The notes below the pieces were generated by a model. It saw nothing but the letters and a program-made list of their open reading frames with translations. It did no database searches and was not told the DNA's origin. This document shows, in pieces, positions 12,377 to 27,464 of a stretch of DNA of 64,000 nt. This stretch comes from Cichorium intybus (Eukaryota; Streptophyta; Magnoliopsida; Asterales; Asteraceae): assembly GCA_023525715.1 (NCBI GenBank), contig CM042014.1, forward strand, positions 23,240,904 to 23,304,903, read 5' to 3'. Within the stretch, counting starts at the first letter, position 1, and each line of letters starts with the position of its first letter. The position numbers were made by a program, and so were the translations under genes.

Positions 12377-15300
12377 TTTTTTTTTTTTTGAACAGCTAGA
12401 AATTTATTAGAAAAAGCTCAAGCAAGAGGCTTAAAGCAACAAGGATTACATCAAAAGAGGGTTAGAGTTCCAAGACTCCCAAGAGATATTTCTATCTATC
12501 AATTCTCTAGTACTAACCCATTGAAAGGCCGAGAGTTTGATCATCTCAAAAACTGTAGTGCTGTTAGAAACGTTTCCATTGAACACAAGTTGATTTCTAC
12601 ACCACCATAACTTCCAAAGAAAAGCAGCAAAAATGCAGCCAAGCCTCCTTCCTTTCCTCTTATTTCCTTTCTCCAAATGAGTGATCTGCTGCATCATATC
12701 CTCTACCGAGCATAAGTTGACCGGGAGCTCCATACACCAACCAGAAAGACGAGCGAACACATCCAAGGTGAACGAGCACTGCATAAAAATATGAGCCTCC
12801 GTTTCATCGCATCTGTGGCAGAACGGGCACGCAATAATTCTAAGAGGAACGCCTCTCTTAGAGAGATTTACACGAGTAGGGAGACGGCCCAAACTAGCTC
12901 TTCAGATGAGAATGTTCACTTTATTCGGAACAATCTTGTTCCAATACGTGTTGACCCCGACTCGGTCAGCAGAAAACTATCGATGAACTGCCGACACGAA
13001 GAAACCGTAAAAATCCCATCATTTTCCAGCCCCCACTCCCATCCATCACTAGTTGAGTAGAACAAGCTTCTTATATCTATATTCCCCATCTTGATAAGGT
13101 TATTAAGATCAGCGATATTGCCCCAAACTCCCCTACGTTTAAGAGAAGAGATATTGCCGAGGCTACCATCGGAACCGTGAATACAACATATGACTTCCTT
13201 CCAGAACGCATCCCTATCAGTTTTAAACCTCCACCACCACTTGACGAGCAGTGCTTGATTAATAGACTGGAGGCTGCCGATTCCCAAACCACCCTTGTCT
13301 TTCGAGTTTAAACATTTATTACACGCAACCCAAGAAATTTTTTTACAGTCCGCCGAACCTCCCCAAAAAAATTTGCATCTAATGCTTTCCAACCTTTTTA
13401 TAACCTTCAACGGGGCTTTATATAGGGAAAACATGTAGTTACCAAGACTCCCCAAAACAGCCTTGCATAGAATTAAACGCCCTCCAGAAGAAAGGAGACG
13501 GACTTTCCACGAGGAAAGTTTTTGATGGAATCTGTCAATGATATTTTTCCAGTTATTTGTCTTGTTCACACCACCACCAACCGGCATCCCAAGGTATTGA
13601 AACGGCATAGATCCGACACCGCATCCCACCCGATCCGCTGTATCCTGCACTAACTCTTCGTGAACCCCGATACCGAATATTTTACATTTAGATAAGTTAA
13701 TTTTCAGCCCCGAGCAAATATGATAGCATCTAAGGATTTGCAGAAGGTTAGAGATATTGATCACTCTCCAATCCCCAAGAAACACCGTATCATCCGCAAA
13801 TTGTAATATAGAAATCGGAGGAAAGTCTCTGTTCAGCGATATCCCTTTGTACAAGTCTTTTTCCATCGCCTCTTCCATCATAACCCGAAGACCTTCTGCA
13901 GCAATCAAGAACAGGAATGGAGATAACGGGTCCCCTTGGCGGATTCCTTTCTCTATGCTGAATTGATTGGTTGTTGACCCATTAACGAGGATCAAGATTC
14001 TAGGCGAAGAGATACAAGACAGAACCCAGTCATTCCATTTATCCGGGAAGTCCATTTGTTTCATCGTGTTAATCAAAAAATTCCAGTTAACAGTGTCGAA
14101 GGCTTTCTCGAAGTCAATTTTAAAAATCGCAAGTTGCTTTTTTCTTCTTTTAGCCCAACTGATGATTTCATTTAAAATTAGCGGCCCATCAAGGATAGAA
14201 CGCCCTTTAACAAAAGCAGATTGTTCTTTGCCAATGATGGAAGGAAGAACATGCTTCAAACGCTCGGCTAGGCACTTAGATATAATCTTGCGCACACTCC
14301 CGATAAGATTAATGGGGCGGTAATCCCCCAAATTTAGCGGATCGCTGCACTTAGGAACAAGGGTAATAAAGGATGCGTTGCTACCGGGATTAATCGTCTT
14401 GTGCTCTTCAAAATGACGAACCGCTAAGAAAACATCATCTCCGATCAGCTCCCAAAACTTCTTGAAAAACGCGAAGGTAAACCCATCCGGGCCCGGAGCC
14501 TTATCACATCCGCATGCGCAAACCGCATTTTTAACTTCCTCTTTCGAAAATGGAATAATAAGAGAGTTTTTCTGGGTGTGCGTTAAAGTCTTAAATTTAT
14601 TACTGATGAAGGCCGGTCTAATGACCCTATCCTCCTTGAATTTGTTCTTAAAGAAGCTAAAGACTTCCTGTTTCACCAGATCGGGATGAGTAGTCCAAAT
14701 ACCGTTAACATTAAGCCCGGAGAGTCTAGAATTATTGATTCTTGTATTTACCTACCCGTGGAAAAATCTTGTATTTTCATCGCCTTCTAACGCCCATTTA
14801 CACCTAGCTTTTTGCCTAACATCCAGTAAAATATTACGGTCCAGAACTTCTAGCTTTAGAATGCAGTCATTTCTTTCTTTAACCATGTCTTCGTCAAAAT
14901 GCAAAGCTTCCCCAATCGCATCAATAGCCACAATCTTTTTTTTTTCAATTCTTCTCTATTCTTACGCTTCTCTTCAGCAACTTTACTTCTCCAATTTTTT
15001 ATGCATTCTTTCAGGAAACGTAATTTCCTTGAGAGTTTTTCAATTTTAGAGAAAGTGTTGAAACTTTCCTTATTTTGGTTCCAACTTTGCATAACCAAAT
15101 CTTTAAAACCTTCATCCAACATCCAAGAGTTAAAGAACCGGAACGGGCATGGCCCATAGTCTTGAACGTTGGTGTCCAGCAAGATGCGGGAGTGATCAGA
15201 ATACAATTTAGGAAGGACCGTGACTGAAGAGTTAGCCCAATTGGATAAAAAACATTCGTTTAAAAGAAAACGATCAAGCTTACTAAACTTTGCTCCATCT

Positions 15301-15406
15301 CTACTCATCCAGGTAAAACTTTTGCCCCCCATTCGCGGTTCAATTAGCCCAGCATTATTGATGAAATTGTTGAAGCGAACAGCACCGTTAGGACAGAAAA
15401 TCGAGC
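12377..15406 (-). mobile_element. 5'-truncated L1-type LINE
   Basis: CTTTTAGTCAGG at 12365-12376 is repeated exactly at 15407-15418, a 12-bp target-site duplication. On the minus strand the element ends in poly-A (poly-T at 12377-12389 here). It encodes the end of the endonuclease, reverse transcriptase and a zinc-finger tail. ORF1 and the start of the endonuclease are missing, the usual result of incomplete target-primed reverse transcription. Confidence 0.93.
12446..15332 (-). pseudogene. LINE ORF2 (endonuclease-RT), frameshifted
   Basis: Reading on the minus strand, 15332-14856 encodes the C-terminal endonuclease (GGKSFTW, KLDRFL and the catalytic SDH motif). 14676-12916 encodes reverse transcriptase: KAPGPDGF, LIPLI-type DYRPINLIGS, FEKAFDTVNW, GIRQGDPLSPFLF and the active site FADD. 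12892-12446 encodes the zf-RVT domain (CPFCHRCDETEAHIFMQC). The three blocks lie in different frames, with a break between about 14,680 and 14,850 and another near 12,900-12,950. It cannot make one protein as it stands. Confidence 0.92.
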
Positions 15407-15418
15407 CTTTTAGTCAGG

Positions 15419-17033
<1,615 letters not shown>

Positions 17034-17349
17034 GACTACACGGAATGGAACGACTCATGCCGTCGGTATCCTCCGTGGCAATTGATGCCGGCGGCATCCA
17101 CCATACCGCTTTAGCGGCATTGGTGGGCGGCATAGCCCATCCGCATGTTCGCGTAGATGGAAATTGAGCCGTTGGGGGGGGGGGGGGGGAAATGAACGTT
17201 GGAAGTGAACGTTAGGGTAAAAAAAATTAATTCAGCATTGGCATCCATTCCATTTTGTAGGCATAGAAATTCAATTTCGTAGGCATCGTACGTGGATCCT
17301 ACGTGGCACGCGATGACGATTGTCTCATAGACAACCATTCCCTTTAGCC
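17034..17349. mobile_element. PIF/Harbinger-type MITE
   Basis: It is flanked by TTA at 17031-17033 and 17350-17352, the usual PIF/Harbinger 3-bp duplication. The ends are GACTACACGGAATGG and, on the reverse strand, GGCTAAAGGGAATGG. The 316-bp interior is GC-rich (GCCGGCGGC words) and contains a 16-base poly-G run at 17174-17189. Confidence 0.75.
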
Positions 17350-17529
17350 TTATTAGTAGTAAAAGATTAGTTGTAATACATACCATGCTAGTTTCAATCA
17401 TTTATGTTTAACAAATATCTCATATTTTCTAATTTTAATCATCATCAAAATACGATTTCTTCACAATTCAAATTACAAAATTACATTTGCTATTGATATT
17501 ATTATTGAAATCGGTATTTTCACTATTAG

Positions 17530-19856
17530 TGTGACACCCCTCGCTAGGGTATTATTATAAAAACATCATTTATCACATTTTGAGTATTAGTTAAAAGTTT
17601 AATCATCATTTGCGGAAAAATAGGTCCCAAAACATTTAAAAGAAGTTTAAAATGTATAGCGAGGTGGTATCATAATTCAAGTACAAAACTCAGTTCAAAT
17701 GGCCACACACTTCGTGGTCTTCTAAAAGTCCTCGCCTCGCCTCAAGCTTCTATCCTTAACCTGAGTACACATCAAAACAGTTAGGCAATTAAAAATGCCT
17801 AGTGAGTTACCCAAGGTTATCTCATTAGGATTGAAAAGGATAACCTTAACACTTGAGACAACCTCCAAAAATAGTTTCTTCACACTATTAAGATTTGTAT
17901 AAAACATCATAAAGATTTCTCAAAATAGATAGTCATGATATGCAAATGCAATGCAACTATCCCAACCCATGTCCACCTCATAAAAGTCCATCTCACCTCA
18001 ATGGCACCCACCTAAGTTCACAAGTAAACGCATAAAGCATAATACTTGATCCCCGTATGGGTTAAACTAAGACTAGTGGCCATCACACTAGTCTCATGAG
18101 GGGTAGCAACTCCCTCATGCGGTTCCCTTTTGTCGGGAACAATCACTCATCACCCTCTTTAGTTGAGAGAAGGGTCAAACTCATACTCGCCCTCTTTAAT
18201 TGAGAAAAGGGTCAAACTCATGCTCGCCCTCTTTAATTGAGAAAAAGGTCAAACTCATAGTCAAGGCATCTCATGGTCAACCCCATGTTACATGCAATGC
18301 AATGCAATGCACAAAGGAATGCTCAAAACATCTTTCAAAACTACAATAATACTTTTATTTGGAAACATCTTTGAAATGACTCTTTTAATGCCATGCACAC
18401 ATAGGATTTATGCAACAAATAGCACATATGAAGTATGCATGATAATAAAACACACACAAAAGTTAGAAGAGGCATGTGTACTCCCGGTAACTCACCTTCC
18501 TTAAGTCTCAAATACGGGTGCTACTTCCTTGCTTCAACTTCAATTACTCTTCCCTTATAAGAAATAATATTCAACATTAGTAATAGTTCTAAGACTAGTT
18601 TAACTTCACTAAATGGAGGTAAAATCTTAGTTAAGTATTGTCTAAAAGTGTACTTGAACATTAGAACCAACAGCCCAACCCTTAAAGCTCAAAACCTAAC
18701 AAATCCGGACTGCCCAGACTGACACGGGTCGTGTCCCTCTGACACGGGTCGTGTAGATATGACCATAAAGTCCAGACCCATCTACACGAGTCGTGTGGAT
18801 CTGGCACGGGTCGTGTAGATATGACCAGAAAGTCCAGACCTATATACACGAGTCGTGTGGATCTGGCACGGGTCGTGTTCAGTGCACAGCAGCCCGATTT
18901 TTGGTCCTTTTCACCCCTTTTTACCTAAATCAAGGTCTAACACTTCTCTAAGTTCATAAATATCAAAAGGACAATATTCTAATCCAAAATAATACATCAT
19001 TAAACCCAATTAAACCATCCAATGTCATCACCATTGAATCAAATTCATGCTATCATTACAACGCTACTTTATAAGCTTTAATCATGGAGTGCCCAATTCC
19101 ATTCAATCCATTGACCAACAACTAAAGAAATTCATTCTTCCAGTGACTTGGAATCATTAGAAACACATTGAAGATAAAAGTTGATCCAATAATCAAGGTT
19201 TACCATTGGATGAGTTTTCCCCAAAAATTAGGGTTTATATGAATCAACAAGCATCCTCAATGGTTCTCCAAGCATATAACCATCAAATTATAGAGAGATA
19301 ATCACTAGAACTCGTGAGATACATCCTTGGGATCATTGATTTCATCTCCCCCAACATAGAACTCGAATTGCATACACAATTTACCCCAAAAGTGGGTTTC
19401 TATCAAGAAGGTTTGGTTCCTTACCTTAGATCATCAAAGGATTGATGAAATTCACTTAGATATTGATAGAAATGAGTTTCTCCTCTTGAGTTCACCTTGA
19501 AATCGCCTCCTACTCCCTCTCTTCCTTCAAAATCAACAAATGAAGAGAGTTGGGGTTTTTCCCCCAACTAAAACCTTAAGTTTCTTTTATTTGCAACTTG
19601 GCCCTTCTAGCACTCCTTCTTTTCCAAAATTGCTAAGAAGTCCCTCCCCACCACTTCTATGATTCTAAATTGCAAATAAGTCCTTCTTCTAGAACCCCCA
19701 TGGTAATTTCCATTTTTACCCATAATATCTACCCTAGAACACATACATTTCTAGATTATAACTTCTCATTTTATTCTTTTTATTAATTATTATGGTTATT
19801 TATATTTATCTTATCTTTAAATCCTTAAACTTTTGCCCCGATTTCAGGATCTTACA
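17530..19856 (-). mobile_element. Solo LTR, Ty3/gypsy type
   Basis: The segment starts TGTGACACCCC and ends TCTTACA. It is flanked by ATTAG (17525-17529) and CTTAG (19857-19861), a 5-bp duplication with one mismatch. Reversed, it reads TGTAAGATCC...GGGGTGTCACA, like the gypsy LTRs elsewhere here that end in GTGTTACA. No internal region or second LTR is present. It holds three tandem copies of a ~34-bp unit with CGCCCTCTTTAATTGAG (18155-18260) and a CACGGGTCGTGT repeat at 18720-18880. Confidence 0.75.
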
Positions 19857-19861
19857 CTTAG

Positions 19862-19920
19862 GGTTGAACTGATCATCCCATTCATCATCTTCATTACTAG
19901 AACCATTGCTACAATCCATT
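19862..19920 (-). other. Short acidic ORF start cut by the solo LTR
   Basis: On the minus strand an ATG at about 19920 opens a serine/acid-rich frame (MDCSNGSSNEDDEWDDQF) that reaches the solo LTR insertion point. If the LTR and one target copy are skipped, the frame runs on for about 20 further residues beyond 17,525 before a stop. Such acidic starts occur in PIF/Harbinger transposases and in many unrelated genes. Product not identified. Confidence 0.25.
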
Positions 19921-20529
19921 TAAATGTAGAAAACTCGTTGAATGTGTTGTTCTAAGAATAAGTTGTAGAAATTTTCCAGCAATAAAAACAAATTCAACAT
20001 GCAACTAGAATTCTAATTCAGGCAGAAATATCGTTTTGTAAACCTTTTCCATGAAGAAACCTTTTTCCGATTTCTACTTCAACAGCAAAAGGAATCGCAG
20101 ATTTGGATTTCGATTTTAATTTTATTTGAATGTGTCCAAGAATCTCTATAATCATGGTAAGTTAGAGATGGTGGCCAGCTGATTGGTTGTTGTTTACATG
20201 AAGATGTAGGAGGTTGTGAAGGGTGGTTGATGAAGGCAAGGTGTGGTTGCTGGTAATGAATGTGAGGGAGATGGTGGTGATACACGAGGTTGTGAAGGGT
20301 TATTGTACACGTGAAGATACATGAGGTTGGAGATTATGGAAAGCTAATAGTAGGATACCCTAATTTAACTAGAGAGAGAAAAAAATCCATATTAAAATGC
20401 TAAATTCATGGAACCCAAAAAAAATGAAATACCCTTGACACCCTTTTAAAATCTTTAAATTCGTCACACTACTTTCATATTTTACATAAATGACACATTA
20501 ATATTAATTTTAGATCTAGACGGTTGAGA
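19921..20529. other. Intergenic, no gene seen
   Basis: GAGGTTGTGAAGGGT-type words repeat at 20210-20350 (several GGTTG/ATGGTGG units). No credible coding. Confidence 0.45.
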
Positions 20530-20534
20530 TCTGG

Positions 20535-22340
<1,806 letters not shown>

Positions 22341-22352
22341 ATTTATATATAT

Positions 22353-23645
22353 AAATAGGATCGGGTGAGGACTCTATTTTCGATGAGGATTGTAATGACA
22401 AATTTGGATATCTAATCTTAAAAAATAGTTGACTAAGATTCAATGTGAAAAATTGGCATATTCTAAAAGTTTGTGTGGCTAATTGTCTGAAAATCAAAGT
22501 TAATGGGTACATAAGATAAATAAAGAATATGATCATACTAATCTGGACCAGCATCTCACATCATTGCGACACCTGTCATCATCTGGTTTGATGAGTTTTT
22601 TTTATTCCGTCAACTTTTTTTGTGACATATTTTTTTCTTTGTAAAATCAAAATTCTATAAAAACAGAAGTTCTTAAAATTTAATTCTCTACAAAACAAGC
22701 AACATCATAAAAATTTGAATGGATGTATTTTTTATTTTTTATTTTTATAAAAAATTAAAAAAAATAAAAAAAAAAACTATAAAAATTTAAGGTATCAATC
22801 TAGACGTTCTATTAGTAAGTTTGTAAAAAGAATTTTTTAAATGAGTTTTTAAGTGTATATATTTTTATTTTTAAGTAAACAACTTACCAAATTTGCCAAA
22901 AAAATATATATGATCTAAAAATAGAACCAAAATATGTTTTATGATTCAAACTATTATGAACTAATTTTGTTTATCAATCAGAACTTATTATAATCCAAAA
23001 ATGTTATGAATCAAACTTATGATGATTCAAAATTTAACATGATTCAAAAAATATATCTTAAATTTTGGATCATTTCAAGATACAAAAATGTCATGAATCA
23101 AAATGTTATATAAGAAACTTTAAATATTCAAAACTTGTAATGATCGAAAAATGCTTTGAATCAAAGCTTATTATGTCCTAAATATTATCATTCTTAAGTA
23201 GAATGCTCCAAGATTCAAAACTTGTTATGATCAAATATTCAAAACTTGTTATGAATTTTAGGTCTAATAATCTAAAACGACTTAAAAAGACAAAAATGAG
23301 TTTTAAATGGAAAAAATATTTAAAAAAAATTGAAAAAACAAACGAAAAATGAACAAAAACTGGAAAAAAAACTAAAAAAAACTGAAAAAACTAAAATAAA
23401 AAACTAAAAATCTAGTTTATTGAAAGCTAAAAAATATTTTAAATAAATAAATAAATAAATAAATCCGGCTAAATTATATTGTACAGACATACGTAATATG
23501 TGGATATATCATCGAGTCCGTTTTATATTCTATAGACGAACGTCGCATGCGATTACTTCAAATCCAATAATTATGTTTGATGTTATTTCTTTTAACGAAA
23601 TGAATGAATGAAAATTATACTCGCAGTACTTATCATATGCGGACC
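22353..23645. mobile_element. Second, degenerate copy of the foldback element
   Basis: It opens with GGGTGAGGACTCTATTTTCG and GATGAGGATTG. Its right half (23,150-23,640) repeats the right arm of the previous element in the same order: TTATGTCCTAAATATTATC, the A-rich spacer, (AAAT)n, TTGTACAGACATACGTAAT, CGAGTCCG and ATACTCGCAGTACTTATC. The left arm is poorly conserved. It lies only 12 bp from the first copy. Confidence 0.6.
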
Positions 23646-23950
23646 CCTTATCTTCCACTTTCGATTTTGTATTTGTGTTAAAACGGTTCCACAACAAACC
23701 AAATTAAAAAAATCTTTCCATAAATAAGTCTTTTTTTTTGGGAATTGTAAGAACAATATCTTTAACGTATAAGAATAATTTTGAAATATTGAGAACAATT
23801 TCGAATTGTCTTTTTATAATTGCGACATAAAAATTAAAAATATATTTTCTAATTTTTGTGTTGAAGAACAATTTTGAATTCTTTTCGGAATCCTCCCAAC
23901 TAAACAGTTGCGAAAAAGGTGGTTTTTGCTATTTTTACAAAGGTTGATAA
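23646..23950. other. Intergenic, no gene seen
   Basis: AT-rich with several TTTTGAATT words. Nothing recognised. Confidence 0.45.
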
Positions 23951-24129
23951 AAAAAATTAGACAAAACTGCTAAAATGGTCCCTGTGTTTTGTTAAAATGG
24001 GGGGTTTGGTCCAAAAGTTTTTCCAATTGCATGGTAAGTCTAAAATGCTTGAAAAGACTGAAATGCCTTTTTAATTTGTTTTTCTATTTTTTAATACCCA
24101 TTTTAATATTTATTAAATTAAAAATAATG

Positions 24130-25855
24130 GCAAAATATACAAAAACACAACCTTTTATATCCTTATGTGCAAAAAAACCCTTGAATATATTTTTGTTCAA
24201 AAAAACGCAACCTATTTTATTTTACCTTTCAAAAAAAACCAAAATGCAGGTTACCTCTTAAATAAACCGGTAATTATCTTTTCTGGCATAAAACTATATT
24301 TTTTTTTAGAATACGTGGAAAAATCAAACAAAGAGTTGTCATATGTAATTCATTGTTCAACATCTCCCTATTTTAGGACCCACCACCTCCGGTACCGTAA
24401 ATACCCTCGCATAGATCGTCGATCTCCACCGGGAACGACTGGTCTTGACCGGCGTACCAAGCATTTGCCAACGGCTTCGACGTCTGGTCCTGAATCTCAG
24501 AGCTATCACACTGATCATCTCGTACATCGCCACCTCTCCGTTTTGTGATTTTAGCAGTTTCAAAATTAATAGGGATATAATCAGGTACAGAGAAAGTGCA
24601 GACACACACCACAAACGTTCTGGCAGAAATCTTGGACGTAAACGTCATAGGAGGTGAGTTATTGTATACCCGACCTTCTGTATGTATCCGTAAGAGTATT
24701 GTTTTAGCCATGATGGCAGAGTTTATCACCAAATGTATGGATAGACGAATTATAATGGGTCTTACCATGAGATAACAGTCGGTCGTTTTTCTCTTTGCCA
24801 AGTCGGACCCCAAGTGAGGTCTGTGTAAAGCTGGACGATTTTCCACTGACCAGAACCGACGACGAGTGGTGCTCTGCGGCTGAAATGGAGTTGATAAACT
24901 AGCGATGAGTCGTTTTTGGGTGTTGGTTTTAGTCCAAACGTGTTCAAAAGACACATAATCTCTTCAGGGGTATTCTAGTCTTTTTTTGAAGTTTGAATAA
25001 GTAAAAGGCCCTGTAGGCCAGTAATTCTGTTTCTTTAGTAGAAGTAGATAATGGATAGTTGTTGCTATCTTCTAGGGATTTCTTTTATTAAGCACTACGT
25101 TTGTTTTGTTAGTTTCTGCACCGGAATATATCAATAAAACTTTTCCCCAAAGGCTTCCCCTGTTCTTTGTACTTTGCACTCTGTTTTCTGTTATACACCA
25201 GGTTACAGGGATTGTTCCCAACATTGGGCACTAGGCCTTCGGTACCAGATAATGTGTAAGGTGATGTTAGAGTTAAAAACCGATAACATAGGATATTTTT
25301 ATTTGATGAACTCTGACAAGCCTTCATACATTTTATTGCCTCCAAATTCGAGCTCCGTGTCGTTGTTTTTCATATGGGGCCAGGGCACCATGCTGCAGAA
25401 AGGTGAACAAAGAAGACGAAAATGAGTAGGGATAGTGTGTGAAGGTGTCGAACCATTAACACAGGATCCTGCTTTCTCAAGAACTCCACTGAAGCCTGCC
25501 ATACACAACTTTCTTTCTCAAAAACTCGATCGAAGCATATTTGTCTCTATAGATCTTTCTCTCTAAAGTTTGCGAAGATCAACGACGGAGAAATGGGTAG
25601 ATAACCAGATATTTATGGTGATGATGGATAAAATGTTAGAGGGGCTTTATTGTAATTTTGTTTCTCCCTGAGGTTACAAAGGTACCACATACAATAAGTG
25701 ACAGGTCAACACTTTTCTTTCCATGTATGTTTATATTTGATTGTTTATGCCAGCTAAGTAATATAACCGGCAATTATCGGTAAAAATCTTTAATGGCTGG
25801 GTTTTTTTGAAAAAAAAAAATAGTGAAGGGTTTTTCTGAATAACAACCCCTCCCA
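24130..25855. mobile_element. Possible MULE-like element nested in the SAUR MULE
   Basis: The sequence near 24,150-24,310 (CAAAAAAACCC, ACCGGTAATTATC, CTGGCATAAAACT) reappears in inverted order at 25,745-25,850 (read on the reverse strand: CAAAAAAACCC, ACCGATAATTGCCGG, CTGGCATAAAC). The ends are fuzzy, the right one running into the (CCA)n tract, and I find no clear target duplication. Confidence 0.42.
24373..24954 (-). CDS. Unidentified ORF in the nested element
   Basis: A 193-residue open frame on the minus strand. The opening of its middle part, MAKTILLRIH then GRVYNN, faintly recalls the N-terminus of plant MULE proteins. The tail is acidic and glycine-ended (FPVEIDDLCEGIYGTGGGG). I do not recognise a domain with confidence. 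It may be a captured exon or non-coding. Its higher GC content compared with the flanking TIRs suggests transcribed or captured sequence. Confidence 0.25.
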   Translation of the reverse strand: MSFEHVWTKTNTQKRLIASLSTPFQPQSTTRRRFWSVENRPALHRPHLGSDLAKRKTTDCYLMVRPIIIRLSIHLVINSAIMAKTILLRIHTEGRVYNNSPPMTFTSKISARTFVVCVCTFSVPDYIPINFETAKITKRRGGDVRDDQCDSSEIQDQTSKPLANAWYAGQDQSFPVEIDDLCEGIYGTGGGGS

Positions 25856-25897
25856 CCACCACCACCACCACCACCACCATCACCACCACCCCCCCCA

Positions 25898-25928
<31 letters not shown>

Positions 25929-25929
25929 C
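25852..25929. repeat. (CCA)n and (CT)n tracts upstream of SAUR
   Basis: (CCA)n at 25852-25890, a C-rich run, then (CT)n at 25902-25929, ending 86 bp before the SAUR start codon. CT tracts are common in plant 5' untranslated leaders, so this is probably the leader or core promoter of the SAUR gene. Confidence 0.8.
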
Positions 25930-26014
25930 GTATCTCCCAGTTGAAGAAAACCCATTCGCAAGATGCACAAACAAATACATAAAGCGAGACGCTCTCTCCG
26001 ACTCCGACGGAAAG

Positions 26015-26449
26015 ATGTCACCGGCGATCGAGAAGTCAAGCAGAATTCACCACATTGTCAGAGTCCGACAGATGCTCCGCCGTTGGCGCCGTCGATCCTC
26101 CTCATCTTCGTGGCGGTGCATCGCAACCGATGTTCCGGCTGGACACGTAGCGATCTGCGTCGGCAGCAATTGCAGAAGGTTTATCGTGCGAGCGACGTAC
26201 TTGAACCATCCGATTTTCCAAAAGCTTTTAACGGAAGCCGAAGAAGAATACGGGTTCACAAACATCGGTCCGTTGACAATTCCGTGTGAAGAGTCGGAGT
26301 TCAAACAGATCCTCCGGTTCATATCTCGACCGGAACTTGATAACAACAAAAAATCGTGTCGGTTCGTAAATCTTGAGAATTTTCAGAGGTGCTACCACGT
26401 TGATTATGTTGGTGAATCTAAGCCGCTCCTTCATGGATCGGTCTATTAA
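26015..26449 (+). CDS. SAUR-like auxin-responsive protein
   Basis: Intronless 144-residue frame, the usual SAUR size and structure. SAURs are small auxin-induced proteins; studied members inhibit PP2C.D phosphatases and so activate plasma-membrane H+-ATPases in cell expansion. The basic N-terminus (RVRQMLRRWRRR) is followed by the SAUR domain at about residues 38-105: VPAGHVAICVG, RRFIVRATYLNHPIFQKLL, EAEEEYGF, GPLTIPCEESEF. The tail KPLLHGSVY matches the subgroup ending in a PLLHG motif, near Arabidopsis SAUR37/38-type proteins. The start is the first ATG of the domain-bearing frame, in AAAGATGTC context. The gene lies between the inverted ends of a Mutator-like element, so it may be a transposed copy. 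No stop or frameshift is seen. Confidence 0.93.
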   Translation: MSPAIEKSSRIHHIVRVRQMLRRWRRRSSSSSWRCIATDVPAGHVAICVGSNCRRFIVRATYLNHPIFQKLLTEAEEEYGFTNIGPLTIPCEESEFKQILRFISRPELDNNKKSCRFVNLENFQRCYHVDYVGESKPLLHGSVY

Positions 26450-26936
26450 GATGTAATCGGAATATACATAGGGTTGCGGGTCTTCAAAATCAGATCGATT
26501 TCTTGTTACTATAGGCAAACGGTATAATGTATTGCAGTTTAATTATGTCAACGATTGCGTAATTGATGTTCGATATTGTTGATTTCGTATTGTTGCTGAA
26601 GGAACAATACACAGATCTATGTGAACCGTTCGTTGATTTGCGTAATTTCAATCTAATGCAGGGCAAAGAGGGAGGGCGTAATTTCAATCTTGGGTTCGAC
26701 AATTGAGGTCACACTACTTGGTGCTGCTGAGATGTGTTTGAGGGGTCTTGGAACGACAGTGAAGACAGAGGGCTTGGTGATTGGAGGGGATGGAAACTGG
26801 TTTTATCAGTGGGGATAACATGGGGTTGCAGGTTCAAGAACTCAGGAGGAGAAGAGGAGGTGGATCAGTGACGATTTGGGGTTGCTCTAAAGTTTTCCTG
26901 TGCTGGGTTTTGGTTTCTCAAACGAAATAAACGATG

Positions 26937-26939
<3 letters not shown>

Positions 26940-26977
<38 letters not shown>

Positions 26978-27082
26978 GGAGGTGTGGGTGGGTGGGGTAG
27001 GGGTTTGGTTTTTTCATTTTCAATAAAAAAAAACTGGAAATATGTAATAAAAAAATAGAAAAACTAATAAAAATGTCATTTT

Positions 27083-27116
<34 letters not shown>
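26940..27116. repeat. (GA)n and 32-base poly-T in the right MULE arm
   Basis: (GA)n at 26940-26976 and a poly-T run at 27085-27116. They lie between the SAUR 3' side and the right inverted terminus. The sequence 26,700-26,935 is GC-richer and leader-like, with no domain recognised. Confidence 0.85.
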
Positions 27117-27118
<2 letters not shown>

Positions 27119-27464
27119 TGAGTCAGGGAACAAAAATACGAGAAGTTTATTATTTTTGGACCAAAAACACAGGAATTTTTCCATTTTGGACTTGTCATGC
27201 AATTGGAAAAAAATTTGGACCTAACCCTCGATTTTGAGAAAGCACATAGACCATTTTAGCAATTTTGTCAAAAAATTATGTATTTTTTATTATCATTTAT
27301 CACTAAATAAAAAGTGTATAGTAGGAGTCTCTTCCGGTAAAGAAAATCTTCCCTTGCCATGGTTCTTCAATTAATCCATCTATTTTCTCAATAAAACTCG
27401 CCCCAATTCTTTTGACTTCATTTCAAGTATTAACAATTTTTTGGGTCTTCATATTCCTTATGGT

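Larger units (their letters stand above)
23960..27269. mobile_element. Mutator-like element carrying a SAUR gene (Pack-MULE candidate)
   Basis: AAAAAATTA at 23951-23959 is repeated exactly at 27270-27278, a 9-bp duplication as made by Mutator-like transposases, although the sequence is low-complexity. The termini are long inverted repeats: GACAAAACTGCTAAAATGG on the left and GACAAAATTGCTAAAATGG on the right (reverse strand). Both arms continue through GGTCCAAA and TTCCAATTGCATG and, with gaps, to a TTTTTCTATTTTT word. The interior holds a possible second element (24.1-25.9 kb), a complete SAUR reading frame and CT, CCA and GA microsatellites. No mudrA-type transposase was recognised. Confidence 0.75.

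Noticed and set aside
18155..18260. Possible CRISPR-like array (three ~34-bp repeats); likewise the 27-bp units at 40,471
   Set aside because: Units are adjacent without unique spacers and lie inside LTRs of plant retrotransposons; they are minisatellites.
25963..26289. 108-residue plus frame and minus frames of 96-100 residues overlapping the SAUR gene
   Set aside because: They are shadows of the SAUR coding sequence in other frames; only the 26015 frame carries the SAUR domain.
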